In this document: positions 6,266 to 12,832 of the stretch, piece by piece | Layout: the number at the start of each line of letters is the position of its first letter | How positions within the stretch are numbered: the stretch's first letter is position 1 | Assembly (NCBI GenBank): GCA_946404295.1 | Contig: CAMJDE010000022.1 | Location: 1-14,231 of the forward strand | DNA length: 14,231 nt | Direction of reading: 5' to 3' | DNA from: an uncultured Clostridia bacterium | GTDB lineage: Bacteria; Bacillota; Clostridia; Oscillospirales; CAG-272 | Program-made: the position numbers and the translations under genes | The notes under the pieces: model-generated | Databases searched by the model: none | Told to the model about the DNA's origin: nothing | What the model saw: only the letters and a program-made list of their open reading frames with translations

Positions 6266-7192
6266 TCAGCTCAAAAATCCGTTGACGATCTGCTCTTCGG
6301 CTTCGCGCTCGGTGAGCCCCAGGGTCATCAGTTTGATCAGCTGCGCCCCGGCGATCTTCCCGATCGCCGCCTCGTGGACGAGGGCGGCGTCGACGTCGTT
6401 GGCTTCGAGCCCGGGAACGGCGAGGATCCTGCCGTGGTCCATGATGATCGAGTCGCACTCGGTGTGCCCGTGGCACTCGGCGTTGCCGACGATCTTCGCG
6501 TCGAAGCGTTGGAAGGACTCGTCCTTCGCGACCGAACGCGACGTCACGTCCGCCGACGCGCCCTTGCCGTTCAGTTCGACGTCGTAGGTGCTGTCGGCTC
6601 TTTGGTTTCCGTGGGTCATCAGCCGCTCGCGCACCAGCAGTTTCGCGCCGGCGGCGAGCTTGGCGACGGTCTTCCGGTCGGTGTCGTCGACGCCCTTGAT
6701 CTGCACCATTTCCATTTCCATCGTGGCGCCCTCTTCGAGCGTCGCCTCGGTCACGGGGTTCAGGATGCGCTTCCCTCTCCCGTCGCCCTGCCCGTAGTGC
6801 TTTTCGACGTAGCGCACCGACGCGCCGCGCCCGACGAAGAAACGGTGAATGCCGTCGTGCTCGGAATCCTGATTGCCGCAGTTGTCGATGCCGCAGCCCG
6901 CGACGATCAGGACGTCGGCGCCCTCGCCGATATAGAAGTCGTTGTAGACGACTTCACGCAGCCCGCTCTCGGTCAGGATGACCGGGATGTGGACGCTCTC
7001 GTTTTTTGTGCCCGGGCGGATCCGGATATCCAGCCCGCTGACGTCGGTTTTCGGCGTGATCTCGATGTTTTCGGTCGAGCGCCGCCCCACCGATTTGCTG
7101 TCCGAGCGGATGTTGTACGCCCCCTCCGGGACTTTGTGGAGGTCGGCGACCTCTTCGAGGATCTTTTTCTGGATCGCGTTCAGTTCAGGCAT
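6266..7192 (-). CDS. SufB/SufD-family Fe-S scaffold, minimal form (308 aa)
   Basis: This is a SufB/SufD-type beta-helix protein of the Fe-S cluster assembly machinery, working with the ATPase encoded just upstream. At 308 residues it is much shorter than classical SufB (over 450). It fits the two-gene minimal SUF-like system (SmsCB) described in archaea and some bacteria. Seen in the sequence: GADVLIVAGCGIDNCG with Cys100 and Cys105, repeated beta-helix segments (RADSTYDVELNGKGASADV), ECHGHTECD near 239-247, and the conserved ending ALVHEAAIGKI with His273 and Glu274, which corresponds to the cluster or metal region of SufB/SufD. ATG 7192 overlaps the sufC stop by 8 bp (ATGCCTGA), with GGGGGAG seven bases upstream. 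No sufS, sufU or second scaffold gene is adjacent. Confidence 0.92.
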   Translation of the reverse strand: MPELNAIQKKILEEVADLHKVPEGAYNIRSDSKSVGRRSTENIEITPKTDVSGLDIRIRPGTKNESVHIPVILTESGLREVVYNDFYIGEGADVLIVAGCGIDNCGNQDSEHDGIHRFFVGRGASVRYVEKHYGQGDGRGKRILNPVTEATLEEGATMEMEMVQIKGVDDTDRKTVAKLAAGAKLLVRERLMTHGNQRADSTYDVELNGKGASADVTSRSVAKDESFQRFDAKIVGNAECHGHTECDSIIMDHGRILAVPGLEANDVDAALVHEAAIGKIAGAQLIKLMTLGLTEREAEEQIVNGFLS

Positions 7193-7931
7193 TTTCACAC
7201 TCCCCCTCCGCCATCCGGCAAGGAACCAAAACGTTCGCCGCCCCGACAAGCGACGGGAAGAGTTCGTCGGGCGTGCCGCGCCGCTCGATCCGACCGTCCT
7301 TCAGGACGACGATCTCGTCCGCGATGCGCAGGATCCGTTCCTGATGCGAAATAATGATGATCGAGCTGTCGCGGATCTCGGCGCGCATCCGGCGGAACAC
7401 CCGGATCAGGTTTTGAAAACTCCAGAGGTCGATCCCCGCCTCGGGCTCGTCGAAGACCGAGAGTTTCGCGCCGCGCGCGATGACCGTCGCGATCTCGATC
7501 CGCTTGAGTTCGCCGCCCGAAAGACTGTCGTTCACCTCGCGGTTGACGTACTCTTTCGCGCAGAGCCCGACGAGCGACAGGTACTCGCACGCCTCGGCGA
7601 CCGACGCGTTCTTCCCCGTCGCGAGCCGCAGCAGGTCGAGCACGCGGATCCCCTTGAAGCGCACGGGATGCTGAAACGCGAAAGCGATGCCCGCCCGCGC
7701 GCGCTCGGTGATATTTTTATCGGTAACGTCCTCCCCGCCGAAAAAGATCGAGCCAGCGCTCGGTCGCTCGATCCCCGCGATCAGTTTGGCAAGCGTCGAT
7801 TTTCCCCCGCCGTTCGGACCCGTGATGACCAGCAGTTCGCGGTCGGGGACCGTCAGGCTGACGTCCCGAAGGATCTCCTTCTTCCCGTCGTCCTCGCAGA
7901 CGTCGAACGACAGATTTTTGATTTCAAGCAT
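7185..7931 (-). CDS. sufC: Fe-S cluster assembly ATPase SufC (248 aa)
   Basis: This is a soluble ABC-type ATPase that drives the conformational changes of the SufB/D scaffold during cluster assembly. All ABC motifs are intact: Walker A GPNGGGKST (38-46), Q-loop Gln87 in FAFQHPVRF, signature LSGGELKR (137-144), Walker B LSVFDEPEAGID (157-168), and H-loop His196 in IISHQER. The form SGGELKR and the DEPEAGID variant are typical of SufC rather than of transporters. The start is ATG 7931, with GAGGA seven bases upstream. It is first in the operon, behind a perfect promoter, with a leader of about 60 bases. No binding site of a known regulator such as IscR or SufR was recognised. Confidence 0.93.
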   Translation of the reverse strand: MLEIKNLSFDVCEDDGKKEILRDVSLTVPDRELLVITGPNGGGKSTLAKLIAGIERPSAGSIFFGGEDVTDKNITERARAGIAFAFQHPVRFKGIRVLDLLRLATGKNASVAEACEYLSLVGLCAKEYVNREVNDSLSGGELKRIEIATVIARGAKLSVFDEPEAGIDLWSFQNLIRVFRRMRAEIRDSSIIIISHQERILRIADEIVVLKDGRIERRGTPDELFPSLVGAANVLVPCRMAEGECENA

Positions 7932-7999
7932 CGGTTTTCCTCACTCGTTGTCGTTTGCGGAGCGCCCCGCGAAGCCGGGACGGATCCGCGCCACGTAAA

Positions 8000-8028
8000 A
8001 TTATAACAAACGCCGCCGCCCCTGTCAA
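8000..8028 (-). promoter_or_regulatory. Perfect sigma-A promoter of the suf operon
   Basis: On the minus strand TTGACA (8028-8023), a 17-bp spacer and TATAAT (8005-8000) match consensus in every position. Transcription would start near 7993. The leader could form a GC-rich stem (CCCG/CGGG with flanking GCGGA/TCCGC) before the ribosome-binding site. Confidence 0.9.
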
Positions 8029-8082
8029 GTATTCCCGGAAAAGCGATGAAAAACAAAAATCGCGGAAAAATCGTTTTTCCCC

Positions 8083-8111
8083 TTGACAAACGCGAAAAGA
8101 TGGGATATAAT
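8083..8111 (+). promoter_or_regulatory. Perfect sigma-A promoter of tRNA-Lys
   Basis: TTGACA (8083-8088), a 17-bp spacer and TATAAT (8106-8111) match consensus fully. The start site would be near 8118, leaving a short 5' leader of about 15 bases. It diverges from the suf promoter, with 54 bp between the two -35 boxes. Confidence 0.92.
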
Positions 8112-8132
8112 ACAATACGCTGTCCGAAAAAC

Positions 8133-8208
8133 GCACCTCTAGCTCAGTTGGTAGAGCAACTGACTCTTAATCAGTGGGTCCAGGGTTCGAGTCCCTGGAG
8201 GTGCACCA
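8133..8208 (+). tRNA. tRNA-Lys (anticodon CTT), CCA encoded
   Basis: This is a full 76-base cloverleaf. The acceptor stem is GCACCTC with GAGGTGC (8198-8204). The D-arm is GCTC...GAGC. The anticodon stem ACTGA/TCAGT (8159-8163 and 8171-8175) encloses CTCTTAA with CTT at 8166-8168. The T-arm is CAGGG-TTCGAGT-CCCTG (8181-8197). The discriminator base is A and CCA is encoded (8206-8208). It reads AAG lysine codons. It stands alone, with its own promoter and terminator. Confidence 0.99.
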
Positions 8209-8250
8209 AAACAAGGCGGGAGCCCCGAAAAGGGACTCCCGCCTTGTTTT
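8208..8250 (+). terminator. Strong terminator of tRNA-Lys, symmetric
   Basis: A perfect 15-bp stem AAAACAAGGCGGGAG (8208-8222) pairs with 8236-8250, ending GTTTT, around a loop with a further CCC/GGG pairing. It starts on the last base of the tRNA. Read leftward it also ends in TTTT, so it probably stops transcripts of the leftward gene at 8490-8900 too. Confidence 0.93.
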
Positions 8251-8265
8251 GACGCTCCCGCTCAC

Positions 8266-8372
8266 GACTCAGAACCCCGACTTTTTCGCCGCGGAGCGGC
8301 AAAAAGTCCAAGTGCGCCGCCCCGACACAGCAAAAACGACCGACTCGTTCTCCGGCGCACGGGTTCTGAGTC
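8266..8372. other. Highly structured intergenic element (three-way-junction-like)
   Basis: P1 is a perfect 12-bp pair (8266-8277 with 8361-8372). P2 is a hairpin of 8 + 5 bp with one bulged C: GACTTTTT (8279-8286) and GCCGC (8288-8292) pair with 8296-8308. P3 is a perfect 8-bp pair GTGCGCCG/CGGCGCAC (8312-8319 with 8353-8360) that stacks directly against P1 and holds an inner AACGA/TCGTT hairpin (8335-8349). No protein is supported here. It may be a structured RNA, an extragenic palindromic repeat, or a miniature mobile element. Orientation is unknown. Confidence 0.6.
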
Positions 8373-8383
8373 CCAAGCGATAG
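8366..8383. repeat. 18-bp direct repeat, copy 1
   Basis: CTGAGTCCCAAGCGATAG occurs here and again at 8441-8458. This copy overlaps the 3' arm of stem P1 of the folded element. A shared 11-mer, GTTCTCCGGCG, lies before this copy (8347-8357) and after the other (8473-8483). Confidence 0.85.
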
Positions 8384-8440
8384 CCCCGCTTCGTCTTTTC
8401 AACTTGCGCCAGCCGCCGCGGTCTCTTCAACGCAGGGCAA

Positions 8441-8458
8441 CTGAGTCCCAAGCGATAG
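8441..8458. repeat. 18-bp direct repeat, copy 2
   Basis: This is an exact second copy of CTGAGTCCCAAGCGATAG, 75 bp after the first. Its surroundings can form a different, weaker stem (AACGC 8429-8433 with GCGTT 8471-8475). It ends 31 bp before the stop codon of the leftward gene. Confidence 0.85.
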
Positions 8459-8489
8459 CGTCCTATGGTTGCGTTCTCCGGCGCTCCGG

Positions 8490-8900
8490 TCAGGACGTGA
8501 AGAAATCGGCGAGGGAGATCGTCTTTTCCGCGTCGACGCGCGCTTGGCGCAGCCCCTCTTCCCTCTCCTGCGCGCGCTTGGCGAGCAGCGCGGAGTAGAG
8601 TTGTTCGGCGCAGCCGAGCACGTCGTCGAACTCGGAGAGAAAGGTCTTCGCCTCGGCGAGGGCGCCCGGTTCGTTCGGGAAGGGTTTGGTCACGACGCGG
8701 TCGCCGTCGAAGATCAGTTCGGCGACCGTCGGAGCGCCGGAACTCCGGCGCGAGGGGTAAACCAAGCCGCGCTTGTAGTACGCCTCGTGATAGCACACGC
8801 GAAACTCCTCGTCGATCGGGTGCCGCAGGTGGATATACAACGTGACCCGGTCGTCGCAAACGAACGATTTGACGCTCTCGTAGTTCTTGTCAGCAGGCAT
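8490..8900 (-). CDS. Hypothetical protein, unknown function (136 aa)
   Basis: ATG 8900 has a textbook site, AAGGAG, five bases upstream, and the frame has the GC-rich codon use of the housekeeping genes. The N-terminal half looks like beta strands (SFVCDDRVTLYIHLRHP, FRVCYHEAYYKRGLVYP, TVAELIFDGDRVVTKPF). The C-terminal half (about 80-125) is charged and helical, probably a short coiled coil (AKRAQEREEGLRQARVDAEKT). No signal peptide or membrane segment is seen. No known family was recognised. A TATACT at 8933-8928 may be its -10, with no clear -35. Its transcript probably ends at the symmetric tRNA terminator after crossing the folded element. Confidence 0.75.
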   Translation of the reverse strand: MPADKNYESVKSFVCDDRVTLYIHLRHPIDEEFRVCYHEAYYKRGLVYPSRRSSGAPTVAELIFDGDRVVTKPFPNEPGALAEAKTFLSEFDDVLGCAEQLYSALLAKRAQEREEGLRQARVDAEKTISLADFFTS

Positions 8901-9007
8901 AGGGGCTCCTTGGGGGAGTTTTTTAATAGTATACCCTTTACAAGTTGGTTTTATTCGCGGGGACCAATTGACTCCGGAAAGCAGGCTGCGGCTCGCTTAA
9001 ATCCGGG

Positions 9008-9385
9008 TTATGCGGTCGGGGAGGATTTGGTTGACACGATTCCCAGTACCTCGGAGCAATACTCGCGAAGGATATCTTTTGTAAACGTCAAATCAAAATC
9101 GTCAATCTTGTACAACTTAATCCGGTCCGTCAGATCTCGAACGACAATACCGTTATCCTTCTCCCAACTGATCTGCTTGAACGAAAAACTCCACTTTTCT
9201 TCACCGTTAAGTTTGGTTATCTGAAATGAAGCGAGATACGGTTTTCCGTCAAAATCATAGTTGAAATACAACTGAATCGCATAGTCGTATTCCTTTTTGT
9301 CAATTAAACGGTTAACAATGGCCGTGTTGTAGTTCTTCTCGTAATCATTCTGATAGCAATCATTAAAAAATACTTTGGCGCGCAT
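9008..9385 (-). CDS. Hypothetical protein, unknown function (125 aa)
   Basis: ATG 9385 is preceded by GGAG about ten bases upstream, inside the preceding mini-ORF. The protein is rich in Asp, Lys, Tyr and Phe with alternating strand-like segments (YDYAIQLYFNYDF, PYLASFQITKL, KWSFSFKQISW, RIKLYKIDDFDLTF). This suggests a small cytoplasmic beta-rich fold. No known domain was recognised. It is AT-rich like the polysaccharide genes to its right and unlike the gene to its left. It follows the flippase unit with only a few bases between reading frames, so it is probably co-transcribed. A direct role in glycan synthesis is not apparent. Confidence 0.72.
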   Translation of the reverse strand: MRAKVFFNDCYQNDYEKNYNTAIVNRLIDKKEYDYAIQLYFNYDFDGKPYLASFQITKLNGEEKWSFSFKQISWEKDNGIVVRDLTDRIKLYKIDDFDLTFTKDILREYCSEVLGIVSTKSSPTA

Positions 9386-9388
9386 ATT

Positions 9389-9496
9389 TTAAAACTCCGT
9401 ATCTTTAATAACATTATTTGACGCATTTTGCTTTTGAGCTTCGACAAAAAGATATGTATCCGCTTCATCGAAGAAAAGAATCGCCTTATTCTCCAC
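9389..9496 (-). CDS. Mini-ORF (35 aa) with Walker-B-like motif, or ATPase relic
   Basis: GTG 9496 follows the flippase stop codon with no gap and has AGGAG six bases upstream. The frame ends at TAA 9391-9389, and the next gene's ATG comes 3 bp later in the same frame. The peptide begins VENKAILFFDEADTYLF. The ILFFDEAD stretch fits a Walker B of AAA-type ATPases (four hydrophobics, then D-E-A-D). There is no Walker A or other ATPase region on either side, so it is either a relic of a truncated ATPase gene or a genuine small peptide that resembles the motif by chance. Confidence 0.35.
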   Translation of the reverse strand: MENKAILFFDEADTYLFVEAQKQNASNNVIKDTEF

Positions 9497-11035
9497 TTAT
9501 TGCTCCTTTTTTTTTCTTTTTTTTAAATACGACATACAATAAGAGAATTCCGATCGCCAAAACGAGAGAAGAATCCACAACAAACTCGTCAAAGCTATCG
9601 CAACCACAGCGCGAATGATCCAATTAATGATACTCGCTGACACTAGAATCCTCTCCATTACGAGAAAAACAATCACTCCCGAGATAACGAAACGAACTAT
9701 TTCGTCTGCCAGGCACTTTAAATAATCAAGTACCGGTGCTTTAAAAATCCGCTTATATATTATTATTCCTTTGTAAAAAGTTGAAAAAACCACTACAGAT
9801 ATAAGCGACCCTAAAAGAATGCCTTCTAGCCCCCACAATAATCCGCCAACTAATGATAGAATGATATTCGAACAAGCTTGAAAAACCATTTGTTTCGCAT
9901 CAAGATAATGTAGTCCCATTGCATTTTGCAATGAAATCAAAATAATGTTGTTTAAATAAAAGTAGAGAAAAAGCGCAATAATAAGTACAACTCTCAGCCC
10001 GAGAACATAATCCGTTCCAAAAAAAATCGTGATAAACATCTGAACAAGAACAAAAAAGCATACAGTTATAATAATTGTCAAACAATTCATTATAAACCTG
10101 GACACTTTATATACTTGATAAAGCTTTGTGTGATCTTCGGTTACGGAAAGGTTGCCTATACTAGTTGTAAATGCTGCACCGATCTGTGAAAAGAGCGACT
10201 GCGCGGTATGGGTAATTAATTGATAATTACCGTAGAACCCAACCGCGACCACAGAGTCACTTAAAAAACTCAAAATAACAGCAACAGAAGAATCCTGTAC
10301 GGTTCCCGCAATCCGCTGCACAAACATCGGCTTAATAATTCTAACAATGCTCTTCTTTTGAGATTCCTCCATCTTATTAACATTTCGTTCCTTGATAAAA
10401 CTATAGCTTCGATTGACAACGATGTTGCAAATTGCGTTCGAAAGGATGTTTTGAATAATAAGCAAAAGCAGATAAAGATAATAATTCTGTGTATATATTA
10501 AAACAACAATCTCTGCCCCCCCAAACACAGCTTCGCACAGTGCTGTCACGCCCGTGCTCACTCTGTTTCTCTGGTTTGCAAGTAGCAGACTGCGTTTATA
10601 ATACCAAAGATACTTAACAATAATGCTCGCCAAAAAGATGACAAAATACAACTGCACCTTCTGAATTGGAATTGAAGATGCAACCATATGTGGCAAAACC
10701 AAGAGATCTACAAGAATTCCTGCACACAGTAAGACCGTACAAAAAACACGATAAATGTTTCTGTACAGACGAATAATGGTTTTTATTTTTTCATGATCAT
10801 TATTGGCAACGGGTTCATATAGGAAAATAGTCATTGCGGTACTAATACCCAGTTCCATTATTAACAACGTGGTAATAATACTTGAAAACAAGGTGTTAAT
10901 ACCATATATCTCAGCGCCCAATGATCTAGAAAGTACTGTTCTGACAGCGAACGTCATTACAGTAGACACCAGAGTTGCAACAATTCCAAACATGCTGTTT
11001 AGAATGACATTTACACCTCTAGATTTAATCGCCAC
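9497..11035 (-). CDS. Wzx-type polysaccharide flippase (MOP superfamily, 512 aa)
   Basis: This integral membrane protein probably flips undecaprenyl-linked oligosaccharide units across the cytoplasmic membrane. About 12-14 hydrophobic segments run from the N terminus (VILNSMFGIVATLVSTVM) to the C terminus. The N-terminal pattern TVLSRSLGAEIYGINTLFSSI is characteristic of polysaccharide synthesis proteins of this superfamily. A mid-protein loop (KMEESQKKSIVRIIKPMFVQ, about 220-240) begins the second half. The C-terminal tail is very basic (KKRKKKEQ). Translation starts at GTG 11035 with GGAGGAA six bases upstream, 3 bp after the previous stop. It is AT-rich and lies inside the polysaccharide operon. 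The exact glycan is unknown. Confidence 0.93.
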   Translation of the reverse strand: MAIKSRGVNVILNSMFGIVATLVSTVMTFAVRTVLSRSLGAEIYGINTLFSSIITTLLIMELGISTAMTIFLYEPVANNDHEKIKTIIRLYRNIYRVFCTVLLCAGILVDLLVLPHMVASSIPIQKVQLYFVIFLASIIVKYLWYYKRSLLLANQRNRVSTGVTALCEAVFGGAEIVVLIYTQNYYLYLLLLIIQNILSNAICNIVVNRSYSFIKERNVNKMEESQKKSIVRIIKPMFVQRIAGTVQDSSVAVILSFLSDSVVAVGFYGNYQLITHTAQSLFSQIGAAFTTSIGNLSVTEDHTKLYQVYKVSRFIMNCLTIIITVCFFVLVQMFITIFFGTDYVLGLRVVLIIALFLYFYLNNIILISLQNAMGLHYLDAKQMVFQACSNIILSLVGGLLWGLEGILLGSLISVVVFSTFYKGIIIYKRIFKAPVLDYLKCLADEIVRFVISGVIVFLVMERILVSASIINWIIRAVVAIALTSLLWILLSFWRSEFSYCMSYLKKRKKKEQ

Positions 11036-11038
11036 TGT

Positions 11039-12832
11039 TTATTCCTCCGTTACCCATTTGCAATAGTTTTCTTTGAGTTCATTATAACGATTACTATACT
11101 TCCTTATTAGTTCCTTCTTTTTTTCCTCATCTATCTGCTTGATTATGTTCTTCAGTTGCTGCGGATCTCTTTTCAAGTCAAAAAAATCCACAACTTCTAT
11201 CGATCTTTCCTTTTCAAACAACTGCGCTTTTAACAAGTAGCAAATCGACGAATCCCTATACTGAAAAAAAACGGGGCGTCTTGAAAGATCTGGCACTCCG
11301 GATCCAGCATATTCGACAAAAGTATGATCATTTATATCTCTCAAAAATGATTTCCCATTAAAACACCGAGGAACAGGAATACCACATCGTTCCAAAACAG
11401 TAAATGGGATATCTTTAATATTTACAAAAGAGTCAATTTGTTTCTTAATCCCATCATCATACATAATTAAAGGAATGTGGTATTGCTCTGGAAAGAAGTG
11501 GTTTGTTGTGGTATGTCGTACCTCTCCTCCAAAATTTGAACTTCCGTGATCTGCAGTAATAACAACTATTGTGTTGCGCTTCAAATCTCTCTTTTGTAGA
11601 TTGACAAAAAGTTCTGATAAACACGAATCCAAATATCTTGCCGCTAAATCAAAACCAATATTTCCCTTGTACTTTTTGGGTAGATTTTGGACATATGAAC
11701 TTGCGTCTTCTAATTCTGAGCATACCAAGTTTCGATCGGCAATGTCGTGTGAATAAAACGACAACGGTCTATGAAACTCGTCGCAATGCAAATACGCAAA
11801 AAAAGGCTGTTCCGAATTGCAGTCATCCACCCACTTGAAAAGCGATCTGACAAACGCTTTTGAGCTTGAACATATTTGAGGCAAATTGGTTTCCACCATT
11901 TTCGTTGTGTCAAGCATCCATCCGGCCTGATATGTTCGATATATGTGTTCTAGGAATCGCTTTCTATTGATTTTTAATGAGCAAAAAAGAGGTTTAAAGG
12001 GAATCTGTCTGTTTTTTAAGAAGAATCGCGCGTTTTTTCTTTTGATTTGCCGAAACAACCTGCCATATTCTTGAATCACCCATTCTCTCTGTTCCCGAAA
12101 CAGTCTTTTTAATGGCAGTCCTTCGACGTCACAACGAGAAGTAATGAAATGAGTAGAATAATTATCAAAAATTTGTATTAGATACGATTTGGGATTCTGT
12201 TTGAACAGTTCCTGTTCCTCCAGCACCATATCTTTCCAATTTGCAATTGCGCAATTTCTTTGATTATGGTTGTCAATTTCACAAACTTGATAATCTCCTG
12301 TACAGTCATTTTTTTCTGCTTCTTCTGAATGCCAAAAAACCATTGTGTCGAAATGTTTTGACAAAAGTCTTGTTAAAACAGAATAGTCATCATCTTTTAA
12401 CCCTTCGGAATCGTATAATGCTTTATAATAATCCAACTTCCCCTTGATAAACCTTGAAAACATTGGGGAGAAATAGTTTTCAGGATAGATATATTGACCT
12501 TTTATCATCATCTCGGGCGGCAAGCAACTTCCATAATAAGAAGAAAAAAGACGATAGCCCGCATCATAGAACGCTTTATACGTCGAATTTTCCCATTCCT
12601 GCATACCAAATAGATATGCACCGTTATCTAATGGGTTCCGTCCATACATCAATCCCATGATCCCAGCTTCGGTATATGGGCCTTGCGAGAACGCTTTTGA
12701 ACAATCAATGCCCGTCTTTCGAAGACTGTTTAAAAACGGCATCGGGGTTTTGTGTTGATCCAAATCAACTGTAATATCATAAGACAAGCCGTCGCAAACA
12801 AAAAAAATCACATTCTTCATTCTACAAACCAT
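11039..12832 (-). CDS. Sulfatase-like alkaline-phosphatase-superfamily enzyme (597 aa)
   Basis: The ends of the fold are clear. NVIFFVCDGLSYD (7-19) gives metal ligand Asp14, and VVITADHGSSNFGG (423-436) gives Asp428 and His429, with His440/His445 nearby as possible further ligands. The nucleophile region is GPYTEAGIMGLMYG with Thr54. The Cys/Ser-x-Pro-x-Arg motif of true sulfatases is absent, so a phosphotransferase or phosphatase of the LtaS/phosphoglycerol-transferase type is more likely. No signal peptide or membrane segment is seen, so it appears cytoplasmic, unlike LtaS. A long middle part (about 90-330) is unassigned. It may decorate a glycan precursor before export. The start is ATG 12832, abutting the upstream stop; ATG 12820 is an alternative, and neither has a good ribosome-binding site, suggesting translational coupling. 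Confidence 0.85.
   Translation of the reverse strand: MVCRMKNVIFFVCDGLSYDITVDLDQHKTPMPFLNSLRKTGIDCSKAFSQGPYTEAGIMGLMYGRNPLDNGAYLFGMQEWENSTYKAFYDAGYRLFSSYYGSCLPPEMMIKGQYIYPENYFSPMFSRFIKGKLDYYKALYDSEGLKDDDYSVLTRLLSKHFDTMVFWHSEEAEKNDCTGDYQVCEIDNHNQRNCAIANWKDMVLEEQELFKQNPKSYLIQIFDNYSTHFITSRCDVEGLPLKRLFREQREWVIQEYGRLFRQIKRKNARFFLKNRQIPFKPLFCSLKINRKRFLEHIYRTYQAGWMLDTTKMVETNLPQICSSSKAFVRSLFKWVDDCNSEQPFFAYLHCDEFHRPLSFYSHDIADRNLVCSELEDASSYVQNLPKKYKGNIGFDLAARYLDSCLSELFVNLQKRDLKRNTIVVITADHGSSNFGGEVRHTTTNHFFPEQYHIPLIMYDDGIKKQIDSFVNIKDIPFTVLERCGIPVPRCFNGKSFLRDINDHTFVEYAGSGVPDLSRRPVFFQYRDSSICYLLKAQLFEKERSIEVVDFFDLKRDPQQLKNIIKQIDEEKKKELIRKYSNRYNELKENYCKWVTEE

Noticed and set aside
6098..7354. A 418-codon open frame on the plus strand
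   Set aside because: It is antisense to the sufB-like gene, has low-complexity Asp/Val/Arg composition, and runs over two terminators.
8269..8859. A minus-strand open frame crossing the folded element
   Set aside because: It overlaps the well-supported 8490-8900 gene in another frame, and its tail is just translated repeat sequence (YRLGL twice).
8928..8933. TATACT as a full promoter for the 8490-8900 gene
   Set aside because: The -10 is fair, but no -35 or extended -10 supports it; it is mentioned only in that gene's entry.
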